Of a stretch of 64,000 nucleotides of DNA, positions 1 through 11,224 are shown piece by piece (position 1 is the first letter of the stretch; the number at the start of each line of letters is the position of its first letter). The position numbers and the translations under genes are program-made. This DNA is from Scedosporium boydii (lineage: Eukaryota > Ascomycota > Sordariomycetes > Microascales > Microascaceae): contig NJFT01000084.1 in NCBI GenBank assembly GCA_002221725.1, forward strand, positions 62,001-126,000, given 5' to 3'. Below the pieces are notes generated by a model. The model made no database searches. It was not told the origin of the DNA and saw nothing but the letters and a program-made list of their open reading frames with translations.

Positions 1-205
1 GAAGTTTTGGTATACCAACATCTTTCACGTCTCTCAGAAAGAATGTCTCCGGAGGTAAGGGGTGGGCTTTTCCGAGAAATTCAATCTCGAGGAGCGGCCC
101 GTCCTCTTCTGGACTATCAAATATTCGCGATATCTCGTCAAATACTCTCTGAGGATCTCCCTTGCGTAGTGACTCTAGGACATCTTTGTCCAGCGCGCGG
201 GACAT
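1..205 (-). CDS. Partial ORF at left edge, hypothetical
   Basis: The minus strand stays open for 68 codons from an ATG at 205 to the window edge. The reading is rich in acidic and leucine residues (it starts MSRALDKDVLESLRKGD) and has mixed, natural-looking codon use. I recognise no domain. It could be the N-terminus of a gene lying to the left, or an internal exon. The minus-strand stretch just upstream (228-470) is open in another frame and does not join it simply. Confidence is low because the 3' part is missing. Confidence 0.35.
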   Translation of the reverse strand, partial: MSRALDKDVLESLRKGDPQRVFDEISRIFDSPEEDGPLLEIEFLGKAHPLPPETFFLRDVKDVGIPKL

Positions 206-702
206 GATCCTCAACAGGACATCTGGTCTATGCCAGAATCGAACTCCAAGGAATGTTAGACACCCACGGTGGTCTCACTTGATGTTCCTTTAAGCTCGTG
301 AGGTGATAATAAAGTTGATGAAGCTGGGGAACCCCTTGCGTGGTAGCGGTTAGCTCGTCATGTTTTATTTCATCAGGGGACTGGCATGTATGGTCTGTAC
401 TTTGGATCAATGTGCCAACAGCCAAGAATGTGGTGGTATTAAAAGCGAGAGATGACGTGCATGTGCTCACGATGGAATCTGATCTGGTTTAGGGGGACAG
501 TTTAACCAATCCAATATTCAACACTTGATGGCGGTGGAAGTTGTCCAGTCCAATCCGAATCCACGAACTTTAAATCAATTCATACTGCCTATATAGAAAT
601 GCGGGGTGTGGCGGTGCATTCAACCCACCCATCCCTCAAATTCATTGCTTCCCCTTCTCTCCTTCTCCTTCTCACCCTCACATCTCACTGAACATCATGT
701 CC
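206..702. other. Intergenic stretch with a plus-strand promoter-like end
   Basis: No supported gene. The right part looks like a fungal promoter and leader on the plus strand: a TATATA at about 590-595 followed by a pyrimidine-rich run (about 642-690) leading to an ATG at 697. See the conflicting minus-strand ORF that begins opposite it. Confidence 0.4.
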
Positions 703-906
703 TTATTTGCTCTTATTTTCCTCGCCTTCCTTCTTCAAGATGGCGACCCCGATGAGGCTACTAGGGAGCTTCAGGCCGACTCCATTGGCATTCTTTCCCG
801 TGGCTATTCCAACAAAATAACCACCCACCGTGAAGCCGAAGCCTCCAACCTTCTCCTTGCCCTGCTTGGTAGGCGCAGCGGTTTCGGTTTTGTTTTCCTC
901 GGGCAT
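703..906 (-). CDS. Possible small glycine-rich protein (67 aa)
   Basis: The minus strand can encode a 67-residue protein starting at the ATG at 906 and ending with TAA at 703-705. Both ends are charged (MPEENKTETAAP at the start, EGEENKSK at the end) and the middle is glycine/valine/isoleucine-rich with regularly spaced glycines. Codon choice (AAG, GGC, GTC, ATC, GCC) fits an expressed fungal gene. The same frame is open upstream to 1224, but that part holds a simple 12-nt repeat and looks like leader. I recognise no family. The opposite strand (697-942) is also open, has a good promoter-like leader and begins with a hydrophobic stretch, so the true strand is uncertain; only one of the two need be real. 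Confidence 0.38.
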   Translation of the reverse strand: MPEENKTETAAPTKQGKEKVGGFGFTVGGYFVGIATGKNANGVGLKLPSSLIGVAILKKEGEENKSK

Positions 907-2104
907 TTTATTGAGACTCGGTGTGTGTATACTTTTTCCTGAAAGCAGTTCGAGCTTCTCTCTTAAGTATATCTCGGTGGCTTGTTTGTGAAAAGGCAGA
1001 AGAGGAGGAAAGCCGAATGTTGTAAAGCCGTGGTAGAGGACTGTAACTGCTTGCAAGGTAGATGCCCCGTGTTTTGCAAAGGATGTTATTCCGAGATTCG
1101 ATCCTCGAGAACCTACGCAAGCGAGGTTCGAAATGAGGTTAAGAAAGAAGTCTTGCTTGTTCTCTTGCTTGTCCTCTTGCTTGTCCTCACTGGGTGGGGA
1201 CGGGTCTCTTATAAAAGAGAGCATGAGGGACGCTGAAAAAGGAAGCTCGATACTCTATCTTGCTGCATATGTTTCGCATACATTATCGGATTTAACCGCC
1301 AGCACCATCGAGAGATATGGCGACAGTGGTATCCGTGGAACCATTCTGCTCCATAAAAGGAATGCTATGCCCTCCTCTTCACCATGGCGAATATGGGACA
1401 TGAGATGGCACCACCACGTTGCACATTATGTTGGAGGCTCCCGCCCGCTGTCGTGATTCGTCCAGAGATATTAAAAAGAACAATATGAAGTTGCTCGTTT
1501 GGTTGAAAGATACCACATCTAAACACGTGGAGGACTCGAAGAAGGTATGATGTTGCGTTAAGGAGTTCCTTGTCATAACCTACCATGGTACTTTCGTTCA
1601 TTCTCTATATTTCGGTTATTCCCGAGAAGAATGGGCATATCTAGCTTATCTACGGGATATAAATCAGTGTATAGTGTGATTTGGACGGGATCTGAAATTC
1701 AGTTCCGGCGGAAAATTCATAATGAATGATCTCTCCAGGTTAGCTACTTTTCCAATAGTTGAGGTTCAATCTGTCATAGCTCCTTATAAATTTTAAAATA
1801 TCCATAACATAGTAACAGCTCAGTCGGTAATAAAGACTTCTTGACGTGGACTTTGCTACGGATGCGACAGTGAGAATGAAGCAGCAAGTTGAGATGCTCC
1901 TATCAATGAATCCTGAGGTGTGTTGCGCTGGAGGAGTAGAAGTGCGGCATCGGGCACGTGACACCCAAGCTCCCTCAAATCGGGAATCAGGATACCTCAT
2001 CAGAACAAGCCACAACTGCATCACCACCAACGAACACACGACCAGCAGCAAAAGTCCTTTGAATTCCCGGACTCGCCTGAATCTGGGCGAACACACAGCT
2101 CACC
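907..2104. other. Intergenic region upstream of GET1
   Basis: No convincing gene. It contains three tandem copies of a 12-nt TCTTGCTTGTCC-type unit at 1151-1186 and several short chance ORFs with no recognisable content. The last ~100 bases before 2105 act as the GET1 leader. Confidence 0.5.
1151..1186. repeat. Short tandem repeat, 12-nt unit x3
   Basis: Three adjacent copies of TCTTGCTTGTYC, the first differing at one base. On the minus strand it reads as repeated Lys-Gln-Glu/Asp-type codons upstream of the small glycine-rich ORF, which argues that the upstream part of that frame is low-complexity sequence and not conserved protein. Confidence 0.85.
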
Positions 2105-2931
2105 ATGTCGCCCAACCTACTCGTGCTCATCTTCGCCGTCGAACTCTTCATCTACATTGTTAATTCCGTCGGTGCAGGTGCAATCAACAGCCTAGTACGT
2201 GTCACCCACTTCGCCCACGGCATGGAGCTCCCATTAGCCCGAGACGATGCTAACCCTGCTCTTCTAGATATGGGGCCTCCTGAATCGCCTTCCGATCGAG
2301 ACGTCGAAGCTAGTAGTCGAGAACCGAAAGCTCCAGAAAGAATACCTCAAAGTGCGACTCGAGTTGAATGCAACCAGCAGCCAGGACCAGTTTGCGAAGT
2401 GGGCGAAGCTGAGGAGGCAGCATGACAAGCTCCTCGAGCAGCTCGAGAAGAAGAGTACGCGCGGAAACCCAACCTACTCAGTATCATGAAGGGAAAAGAG
2501 GACACCGTTACGCAGAGAGGAACACGGAGATGGGAATGCTGACAGACTCTTCTTCCACAGAGGCCGAGATGACCGCCGCGAAAACCAAGTTCGACAGCAG
2601 CATCAGTGTTGCCCGACTACTCCTCACGAAAGCGCCTCATTTCCTATTACCCATGTGGTATGCGAAGGAGCCCATGTTTTGGCTCCCCCAGGGCCTCTTC
2701 CCTTACTACGCCGAATGGTTCCTTTCGCTGCCCAAGGCCCCTCTCGGTAGCGTCAGCATCCTCTCGTGGCAGGTGGCCTGCACCGTGGTTATCACGCTGG
2801 TCTCGGACGCTCTCGTGGCTCTCTATGCCCTTGTTGCCACGTCTGCGAGCAAGGATGCGGCGGGAGTGAAGGTGCCCGGAAGGACGGGTACGCCGACCGC
2901 CGGTCAGAGCGAGGAGAAGAAGGAACTATAG
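2105..2931 (+). CDS. GET1: GET1/WRB, ER receptor for tail-anchored proteins
   Basis: Three exons (2105-2194, 2268-2454, 2561-2931) give 215 aa. The product is the Get1 subunit of the ER membrane GET complex, which with Get2 receives Get3 loaded with tail-anchored proteins. Seen in the sequence: an N-terminal membrane segment (about 4-22), a basic cytosolic coiled coil (about 45-110) with the family hallmark [18 protein letters not shown], and two further membrane segments around the conserved [19 protein letters not shown] block, then a hydrophilic tail. Intron 1 starts GTACGT and ends CTTCTAG after a gctaac branch site; intron 2 starts GTACGC and ends CACAG. Both joins keep frame and restore the family sequence. 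Length matches fungal Get1 (about 200-220 aa). Confidence 0.95.
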
Positions 2932-3764
2932 ACTGTATGGTATGATACAAGGCATTACGTTTACGAACAAGAAAAAACAAGCGCATTGATTTCAATTGCT
3001 ACGGCGGCTACCCGGAAGCGGGAAGTAGGAAACGACAAACTTGTATCATTACGAAATGATGTATCTCGTAGAATTTGACACAAAGCTCTTCATTTGACGA
3101 AGGCTCTGCAACACGACGGAGACTACTCTTGGCAGAGTATTTGGGATTTTTCTAGGCATCTTATTGACTCTAAGGACCACTGCGCTCCTTGCGGAGGGTC
3201 TTTAAAGCTTCGAAAGCGCCAGCGGTCGTTGTCGGACTCGATATTCGGTGATTGGTTTCTACTCATATCGTAGGAGCTGTTGCATCCAAGGACCTACCGT
3301 TGTTGCATTGCTATAGAATATTCTTATGAAGGCAGGTGCCTTAGCTCCATTCAGTGTTGCTCATCTTGGAGCGGCCTGCTTCGGCCTGAATGGTGGATGT
3401 GTTGAGGATTTCTGGGTTAAGTTTGTGGTACCTTGGGAATTTTTCTTCCGATTCTTGTAGTTTTAAGAAGAGTGCCTATTATGTAAGCACCGGATTTCGT
3501 TTCACCGTTGGAACAGCACTAAAAATTGCAATTAGGGCGTTGTGGGGCAAAGCCGCCTAAATCCAGGCTGACTAAAAGCTGTGCCTGGAAGCTGCAGAGG
3601 CCAAGGATGCACCCTTGAGGTCATCCTTTGTTGCATCGCGGTGCCTTAGATCTGTCCCTTCGAGATCCGATCCTCCGAGAGACCAATATTCCACAACTCA
3701 TGCGCCAATCCATTCCACAATAACTTTAAGTTGAAATTCAGCTCCGCGCTGTTCTGCCGAAACC
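2932..3764 (+). other. Intergenic, GET1 3' region to next promoter
   Basis: About 830 bases without a supported ORF. It should hold the GET1 3' UTR and the promoter of the next gene, which is on the same strand. I see no repeats or RNA genes. Confidence 0.5.
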
Positions 3765-4917
3765 ATGGGCTCCTCAACCTGGGAAAAGTAAGTTTTGACG
3801 ACCCTGAAAACAGGCCTCTAATACCACTCGCGATCCTACACTAACACGCACGCTCTCCCCTAGCATCCGAGGACTCGTCATCTTCTTTGGACCCATTCTC
3901 CTCCCCAAAGCCATCTCCTACTACCGCCAAGTCCGAAACGCCCCCCGCGCACAAGGCATATCCATCCAACCCCTCCCACCCTCCGCGTCCCGCGCCCTCA
4001 CCGTCCTCCTCGGCGTCGCGCTCCTTCTCCTCGCCCTCACCCTTCCCGTTTTCTCCCCCGAAAATGTCTTCACAGCAACGCAATCCCGCCTCCAAATCCC
4101 CCCAGACGTCCTCTTCAACAGGCTCTCCACCCTCCGCCCCAACGAGACCCTAACCACGTCCGATGAGGCCCTCCGCGCCCGCTTCGTAAACATGGAATCC
4201 CGCCTGCTCTACCTCAAGTACGGGCCGGACGTCATGACGGGCTGCACGTTCTGCACCTCCGAAGACCCTAAAGTCTACTACTTCTACGCGCTCCCCTCCC
4301 TCCTCGCCCCCCACCTCTTCAACCTCTTCGCCGTCGCCCTCGTCACATCCCGGCCCCTCTCCCAAACTTACGGAGGGAAGTGGAGACGCCCCGCCACCAT
4401 GGCCGCCATCGCCCTCGCGGCACTCGATTTATACCTCGTCAACTCGTACAACTACCAACTGAACGCCCGCGCCCTGCGCGTCGGCGAAATCGACTTCTTC
4501 TACTGGCGCGCAAGGGTCTACCGCCTCCTCGTCCTCGCAGCCCTCGACGGCCTCCTCGGCTGGCTCATGTACCTGTCCTCGACCCACCGAGCCTTCGTAG
4601 ACGCCCCTAACCCCGCCGTGCGCGCCGAGGCCGTCGTCCTCTCTTTGAGTAAGCTCAAGGCGAAACTTAATGCGTTGGGGACCATTATGAACACCGTCAG
4701 GCGCGATGACGAGCTGAGGCGCCAGAATGCGGCGTATTGGGTCCAGGAGGGAAATCTTATGCGCACGGTTATGGAGGAGAGGGAGGTTATTGAGAGCGTG
4801 AATAATGCGTTGGAGAATGGGAGGCTTAACGTTTCTGCTATCTCGAAGGATGCGGAGAATTATGCTGAGCATATCACGGCGAATCTGAAGGCAGAAGAGG
4901 AGAAAAAGAATAAGTAG
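3765..4917 (+). CDS. Conserved fungal multi-pass membrane protein
   Basis: Two exons (3765-3787 and 3864-4917) give 358 aa. The first exon encodes only MGSSTWE plus two bases; the intron runs GTAAGT to CCCCTAG with a cactaac branch site, and splicing joins it to a long open frame. Hydrophobic segments lie near residues 10-22, 50-68, about 170-195, 205-220 and 245-265. A charged, probably cytosolic helical C-terminus follows (about 285-358), ending EEEKKNK. I recognise it as a type of uncharacterised Pezizomycotina membrane protein, with no known catalytic motif. Third positions are strongly C-biased in the first two thirds and A/T-richer toward the end, a shift seen within this one gene. Function unknown. 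Confidence 0.85.
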
Positions 4918-5418
4918 ATCGGGTGGTATTCTTCTACCCATCTCTTTCCTTTTTTCTCGGTTACGAGGTGTTTTGTACATGTAGCTTCTCTCTCTGGTTA
5001 GATCTTGAGTTTCTGGGGAGTCGGCGTTCCCCGTTTCGTGAAGCATTTGAATGGCAAGTTGGCTTGCGACGTACATGTATAGAGTACGAGTATGTCTCCG
5101 TTCAGAAATTCAGAAAATCCGGTTCAGTTGAATAGAAACAAACCAAACATAAAACTCGAGAAGTGCAATGATGAGTATATGATGCAATCAATGTTCTCTT
5201 ACAACTATTAGTCCATACCCTATAGCATAACGCCCTTGGAAACGAAGAAAATCGCCCACAACAAAGATCAAAATGAACAAAAGCGAATTCCCTTTTTAAC
5301 CCCTCTAGCCAGCCCCCGGCAGTATCTGAGAACCCACAAACCAGATAGTTGTAGCATGCCAACTCTTAACACACAGACTTCATTCGTACACTCAACCTCC
5401 AGGGAAACGCCGGGTCTT
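4918..5418. other. Convergent 3' regions
   Basis: This lies between two genes that end toward each other. It is AT-rich with no supported ORF, and probably holds both 3' UTRs and poly(A) sites. Confidence 0.5.
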
Positions 5419-7432
5419 CTAGCCCCTAGCGTCATTCCTCGTGCCCGCCGTCGCCGCGCTCGATGCGCTATCCTTCCTCGACCGCTCCTCAGCGCCTTCC
5501 TCGGCGCTCCTCTCGAGGAAGCCGGCCCAAAGCTCGGCGAGCGATTCCCTTCCGCTCGAGTTCTCGGCCATGAAGTCGGCGTTGAGCGACGCGGTGCTGG
5601 GTGTCCGTGTGAAGGGGGATAGTGGAAACTTGAGAATACTGGAGGAGGTGCCGGGGCGGGCGAGGCCGGCTTGTTCTCGTTGTTCGTCTGTCCAATTGAG
5701 GTAACCGGCCATGACTTGGAGGATCTGGAAGCGCTTGGGGTCTGAGCGATCTAGAGTAAGGAAGTGGAGGAGGTGATTTGTGACAATTTGCCTATAGCAG
5801 GTTAGATGAATGAGATGAGAATGTCCAGAGAGTGGCTGGCAGTGTAATAATAAAAACGCACCTGTCGACGCTGTCCTCAGGCTTCGTCTTCTTGAGATAC
5901 CTCAGAGCCTTGGTCAAGTGATCGTTGAGGACAATAGCCTCGTGGCGCAGCTTGCCGATAAGGAGGTTCTTCTCCTTGACCTCCTTCTCGAAGGGCATAC
6001 ATCGCTCGAGCTCATGACGGAGCTTAGCTTTCTCCTCTTCCGCCTGTTGTACCCGCGCGTCTGCTTCTTGGACGGACTTCTCAAGAGTCTGGACTTGCTC
6101 AACCATCTCTCGGAGCTCCTTTCTCCTCGCCTCTTGGATCTCTTGAAGAGCCCTCTGTAGGTTGTCAAGTGCGTTAGACTGCGAATCTCGTTCGGCCACG
6201 GCGTTCGAGTAGGCATCCTGCACAGCCGAGACCTGGCGCTCGAGCTCCGAGACCTTTTCTTCGAGGCCGTCCTTCACCGACCTCTCCTCCATGGCAATGA
6301 CCTCCCACTCGCCCATTGCATTTGTCGTCATGTCGACCTCCTCCTTGAGATGTGCCACAAGCTTGGTGAACTCCTCCTTCTCCTTCAGCCAGTTCTGCGC
6401 CGAGAGATTATTGCGACTCCTGAGACTTGTCAGCTCTCGCTCGGCCTCGTGCAGCTCCTCCTTTAACCTCCCAACCTCCTTTTCTGTCGCCGCGGAGCTA
6501 TTCCTGAGCTCCTCATTTTGCGTTTCCAACTCGTCTACCCTGTCTTTGCTCTCTTCTAACTCTTCTCTATCACGCTTTAGACGATCGCTTAACGTGGATT
6601 TTATCTTCTCCACCCTCTCTAGTAATGTCTGATATTGCTCTTCGGCGTTCTCCTTTGCGGCGTTCGCTTCCTCGACTTCGGTCTTGAGCTGTTCAATCTC
6701 GTCGGCATGAGATTTGTTCAGGTCTTCGAGCTGTTTTCTTAATTGCTCGACCTCCGCATGGAGGGATTCTCTGTCATTCCCCATGGCTATTAGCTTCGAG
6801 GATGCATCGAGGGTCGTCGACTCGATAGGTTTGACGGGTTCGACAGGTTCGGCGGCTACAGTGTGTCCGTTGCTAGCTGGCTTTTCTTCGGGTTCCGGTA
6901 TTGAGGTTGAGGTTATCCCATCCGTCGTCGTCACCTCGGGATTTGGTTCGTCGTTAAAGGTGTCCTAATCGTGGAGATTGGGGTTGCCCCTCCGCGTTAG
7001 GCTGTCCGTGGCGGCAGTTTCTCGGAACAAGCTTCTAGAATCATACCTGAACAGGGGTTCCAGCAACTTCAGAGCCCTCGTCTTTGCCTCCGGGTGCATC
7101 GCCATTGCCCGTATTCACTACAGGATCTTTGGGCTTGTTCGCATTCTTCTTCTTTTTACCACTTTTCTTCTTCGCTCCTGTTCGGTCCAATAGAAGAATT
7201 AGGCCATTAGTCCCAAGATAGCTTAGCTGGCCTGTATGCACAGCAGAGAATACGAAAGGAGGGGTGTGAGAGGACTGTGATTGTTCTGTGTGTATGCGAG
7301 TGGGGGCCCTTCCTGGTCCCGCCACGTTGGACGGAGGACACAGTTTTCTGGTTAATCTGAGAGTGCCAATCGGAATGGAAACCTACCAGTTGCAGCCGAT
7401 CGTGTAGGGTCAGTTGGCGCAGATGGTGACAT
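5419..7432 (-). CDS. RUD3: RUD3-like Golgi matrix coiled-coil protein
   Basis: Four exons on the minus strand (7432-7387, 7177-7047, 6964-5862, 5791-5419) give 550 aa. The product matches fungal Rud3, a cis-Golgi golgin recruited by Arf1 through a C-terminal GRIP-related Arf-binding (GRAB) domain. Seen here: a short start (MSPSAPTDP), a lysine-rich stretch (KKKSGKKKKN), a proline/acid linker, then a long heptad-rich coiled coil (about 110-410), and the GRAB-type block ending in RQIVTNHLLHFLTLDRSDPK and YLNWTDEQREQAGLARPG (about 425-475), followed by a low-complexity tail. Donors are GTAGGT, GTATGA and GTGCGT. All joins keep frame, and the exon 3/4 join rebuilds the conserved GRAB segment, which supports the structure strongly. 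Confidence 0.93.
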
Positions 7433-8281
7433 AGTGGGCGGAATGGGAAAGCGGCGTTATGGAAGAGGCATCGGGAGGGTTCGCTGGTTTCTCGGGAATT
7501 TCTTCCTGGAATTGTCGCTGGTATGGGCTCACGATGTTCGAGGGAGGGTTTGTTTGTCGGACGCGGTTGAGGATGGATACGCACTAATAAGACACGGAGT
7601 GTTCAATTGCTCTCTAAGTCCAAACACATGGAACACGAATCTTGAGGTTCGACTACGTAAGCGAGTTTGCGATTTTGTGACAGAGGTGTACAATTGCAGT
7701 CGGATGCCCCCCACCACTAGGCAAAGAGTATAATAGGCAATGGTTGGGAGGAATGCGACCATGTAGAGACGGAAGGCAGTTTATGCCACCTTAGCTTGAA
7801 GCTATTTCATTTAGCAAGCCTTTCATTTAGCGTCCTGAATTGGGCTTTCAAGTTGTTCATCCTGGCAGTATCCAGTAGCCTCGAAACATCTTCCATTCCA
7901 ATGGCTTGGCGCTTGGGAGGCATGCTTAGTCATCGAATAGTCTGGGCAACAGCGACGATAAGTTTCTTTCCCCACGCGCCGAGTCGCATGCACTTTTTCT
8001 CTCCTCTCCTCCATACATATTTTCATCTTCGGTCGCTTTTCTCTTGAATAGACCATTTTTATGGCTTTTTCATACTCGTAACCGAAGTAGAGAGACACTA
8101 CCCTTTATAATCCCGCGGCTTGCCTATTTTGCTACAGGTGTTGTGGGTTCGCTATGGGCTGACATGTCATGGACTGAACAGAGAGGAAAAAAGGAAAAAA
8201 AATGAAGCCATGAGACTATATGCAAATTCATGAACCTAGACTTAAACTCCCGTGTAATAATACGTATGAAATAATCAATCC
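7433..8281. other. Intergenic, RUD3 promoter and NOP15 3' region
   Basis: About 850 bases with only chance ORFs. The part nearest 7432 should contain the RUD3 promoter. The part nearest 8282 is the 3' region of the next minus-strand gene. Confidence 0.5.
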
Positions 8282-9595
8282 CTACGCCTTTGACTTTCCT
8301 TTCTTTGCTTTTACCGCTTTCTTGGCCCTGGTCGTTTTGGTTGCCGACTTCTTCTCAGGCTCCTCCACGATCTCGGGTTCTGCAGGGGGCTCGGGAAGCG
8401 CCTTAGGAGCCTCCTCGACCTCTGCTGGCTTCTCCTTCTTCTGCTTCTTCTCCTTTTTTTCCGTCTTCTCCACCTTCTCGTCAGCCTCCTCAGCAGCCTC
8501 TTCAATCTCAGCAGGCTTGTCCTGTGTCGCCGGTGGAGGAATGGCCTTTAGAGTAGGAGCATCGAACTTGTAGCCAAGCTCCTTCAGCTTCAACGCCTTC
8601 AGCGTCCTTCTCCTCTGCTCCCTCGTGACTCTCCTCTCCCATGCCGATTGCGTCGCGGGCTTGTCCAGCTTGTTTCCGATCATCTTATTCCACGGCACCT
8701 TCTTAAATCGGCGATTGGCTCCGATCCAAAGATCCTTGTGGACCCTCTCAAGAGGAACAACCTTGCACTTGAGAATGTGGCCAAAAAGGAGGTAGTTGTC
8801 CATGGTCTTGGCGACAATCTCGGCCGTAGTCTCCTCAGCAAACTCTATAAAAGCAAAGTGCTTGCTCGCGCCCGTCCTCTTGTTCCTCGACAGCCTCAGC
8901 CTGTCGATAGGACCGAACTGCGAAAAGTACTGCCTCATCTCGTGCTCGTAGAAACCATGGGGGATGCGACCGACGTATACGATGCCGGGCTTTTCGTTTC
9001 GGGCAGCCTCTATCGCCTTCCTTTCCTTCTTGCTAAGCTTGGGTATCTTGCCGACATCTTGGCCTTCTTCGAATTGGGCCATCGCCTGATCTAGTTCCTC
9101 CTGCTCGTCACCACTGTCGATCTCGGCAGCCAGGGCGTCGGCCTCGTTGTCGCCGGCATTGTCGTCCTCCTCGCCATCGGACGCGTCTTCTCGCACAACA
9201 AGAGCGGTCTCGGCAGCGGCGTCGTCGTTCTCAGAATCGTTCGCTACCTCTTCGGTCTTCTTGCTCTTCTTCTTGTTCTTCTTCGAAGGCTTCTCCTGCG
9301 CTGTCGTCTTTCCAGCATTCTCTTTCTCGACTGCCTTGACGGCCTTCAACTTCTTTGATTTCGAAGCAGGCTCTTCCTCGGAAGCTACAATGACGAAGAA
9401 AAGAAGGTTAGGCCGTTTGTCGCATAAGGGAGAATGAGGTCGTCGGAATTCTTACCCTTCCGCTTCTTGGCTTCAGCAAGCTTAGACTTGCCATTTTTTA
9501 AGGCAGCGCCTGTTTCCATCGTTAGTAAATTTGAAGACGAGATTAATCTCCTTCTATAATATACCTTTGGGCTTGACTTTGGGTTCGGCCGCCAT
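8282..9595 (-). CDS. NOP15: NOP15/NIFK-like nucleolar RRM protein
   Basis: Three exons (9595-9565, 9509-9456, 9384-8282) give 395 aa. The central RRM (about residues 163-239) carries RNP2 IVYVGR and RNP1 KHFAFIEF. The neighbouring IPHGFYEHEM and MDNYLLFGHILK features are typical of yeast Nop15 and human NIFK, pre-60S assembly factors needed for ITS2 processing. The N-terminus is lysine- and acid-rich, and the C-terminus is a long low-complexity K/E/A/P tail ending KKGKSKA, fitting a nucleolar protein. A post-RRM segment with WIGANRRFKKVPWNKM is also family-like. Introns start GTATAT and GTAAGA and both joins keep frame. Because of the long tail it is larger than yeast Nop15 (220 aa), which is usual in filamentous fungi. 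Confidence 0.92.
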
Positions 9596-10270
9596 TTTAT
9601 ATGATTGATGGGGATATCTCGAAATGGTTTCGGCTTTGGAGGCGGGGACAGAACCAACAGCACTGCCAAAGAATTTTGACCAGGAAAAAAAATCCTTTTT
9701 TCTGCCAGTGAAATTAGGGCGGTGAGCTCGGTCAGAGATTGACGATAGATTTTCATTGGACAAAATCCTCGGTGTAGAGGTGGGGTAGATTGAGGGCCAA
9801 TCATGTGTCCTCGATAGCCCCTACTCTGATTAGAACATTTTGGCCTGGAGTCTCAAACTTCCAGAGCGGCGGGGCGTCTTTCACTCAAGAACCCGACACA
9901 GCATCGAGAGATATCCAGATCAATTAAGCAGAGGTTTTGAATGGAGCTGAATATGTACCAGGGACTGAAATTATTTCGTCGTTTGATTCCTCTTTGCATC
10001 ACATAAGGAATCATTGATACCCAAGCTAGAAGACATTGGTGACATACTTCTACTAATGTTGTTGGAAGCCTAGACCTTCCTCCCTTGTAACAGCTCTCAC
10101 CATCTGCCAAACTTGCACCCTTCAACAACGCTTGCGGTTCATGGGAACTTGGCATCGTTGGCTTTAAATTGAGAATTCATCGCTATTCGTAATTTCTACT
10201 CCTTCTCAATCCATCACTGCACGGGCACCAGCGCAACGACCATTATCATCAACCTCTTCAAGCCCTCACG
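9596..10270. other. Divergent promoter region, NOP15 / SMN
   Basis: This 675 bp gap lies between two divergently transcribed genes. It holds runs of A/T and no supported ORF, and is probably a shared promoter region for two RNA-biogenesis genes. Confidence 0.5.
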
Positions 10271-11224
10271 ATGGAGAACGAAAACCAAGAGCTTAGCCAT
10301 GACGACATATGGGATGACTCCATGCTCGTGGATTCATGGAATGAGGCGTTGGCAGAGTACAAGGTAATCTCAAAAACCCAGAATGTTCAGACAGATAACG
10401 AGCCAGAGAGAATTCGTAGTTAACAGGCTCCCATCTAGAAATACCACAGCATACACGTCACGGGTCTCCGGCCAGAAGAGGAAATAGAAGAGGGAGAAGA
10501 GGAAGAAGAGATCCGAGAAGAGTAAGTATCCCAAATCCTCACGACCGCAGCCGCGCGTCCCCATTAAGGCATGAGCCAGTCCGTCGGAGGGATCCCACTC
10601 AGAACGGAATCGATGTTGGAAAGGGAACACCGAATCTGAGATAGAGTGATCTACGTTAGGACCCGTGCGGCGACGGAAGCGACACATGCGCAAGCTAAGA
10701 TAGGCGCCCAAAAACCAACCACCATCGAGAGTGAAACGGAGACGCGAAATGATCGCTCAGATGTAAGTAAGGCTGTTGCTCATGTCTCCCTCTCCTTTTC
10801 CTGCATTGCTACTACCCGAGCCCGGAGGATACCTTGAGCAGATCCGAGTCGATCAAAAAAGCTTGGTATTTCTTCTCTGGTGGTTTACGTGAACGGAGAG
10901 CTAAATGATCATACCTCTCTCAACAGGCAGGTGTTTCGGAGCAACATGCCCGAGCTGCTGGGGAAGTACCAACGCAGCCAGTGGTGTCTGCTCCTCCAGG
11001 TCTGTTAGGCTCAGGTCAGTGCCAGGACTTTTTTCTTCTCCTTGGGCTATTATTTCGCCCCTTCTCTGGTCTTCTTTGCTATTTTTACTAACTACAGGGG
11101 GATCCGTAATGGTGGCTTAGTGCAAGACGAAGGACTCAAGAGACTCTTGATGTCTTGGTATTACGCAGGATACTACACAGGACTATACGAAGGCCAGCAG
11201 AAGAGGAAAGAATCCACGGGATGA
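10271..11224 (+). CDS. smn1: Survival motor neuron (SMN) homologue
   Basis: Five exons (10271-10363, 10439-10521, 10660-10762, 10927-11014, 11121-11224) give 156 aa. SMN assembles Sm cores on spliceosomal snRNAs. Seen here: an N-terminal Gemin2-binding segment with HDDIWDDSMLVDSWNEALAEYKKYHS; an acidic, low-complexity middle; and a C-terminal oligomerisation YG box, MSWYYAGYYTGLYEGQQ. There is no Tudor domain, as in S. pombe Smn1 (152 aa). The last intron ends at TTAG 11120, so the join gives ..LLGS-VQDEGLKRLL, the usual fungal sequence leading into the YG box. A nearer CAG at 11095-11097 would give a stop at once and delete the YG box. Exon 3 is the least certain because that region is poorly conserved. 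Confidence 0.87.

Noticed and set aside
228..470. 80-codon minus-strand frame near the left edge
   Set aside because: It has low-complexity Thr/Ser content, no splice link to the edge ORF and no recognisable motif.
1075..1130. Possible tRNA T-arm (GATTCGATCCTCGAG)
   Set aside because: The stem has only four pairs and no other cloverleaf arms fit on either strand.
11042..11224. Reading the SMN last exon from the CAG at 11095-11097
   Set aside because: The frame from the upstream exon then stops at 11118-11120; only the acceptor at 11120 links to the YG box. Kept as a possible alternative event in the findings.
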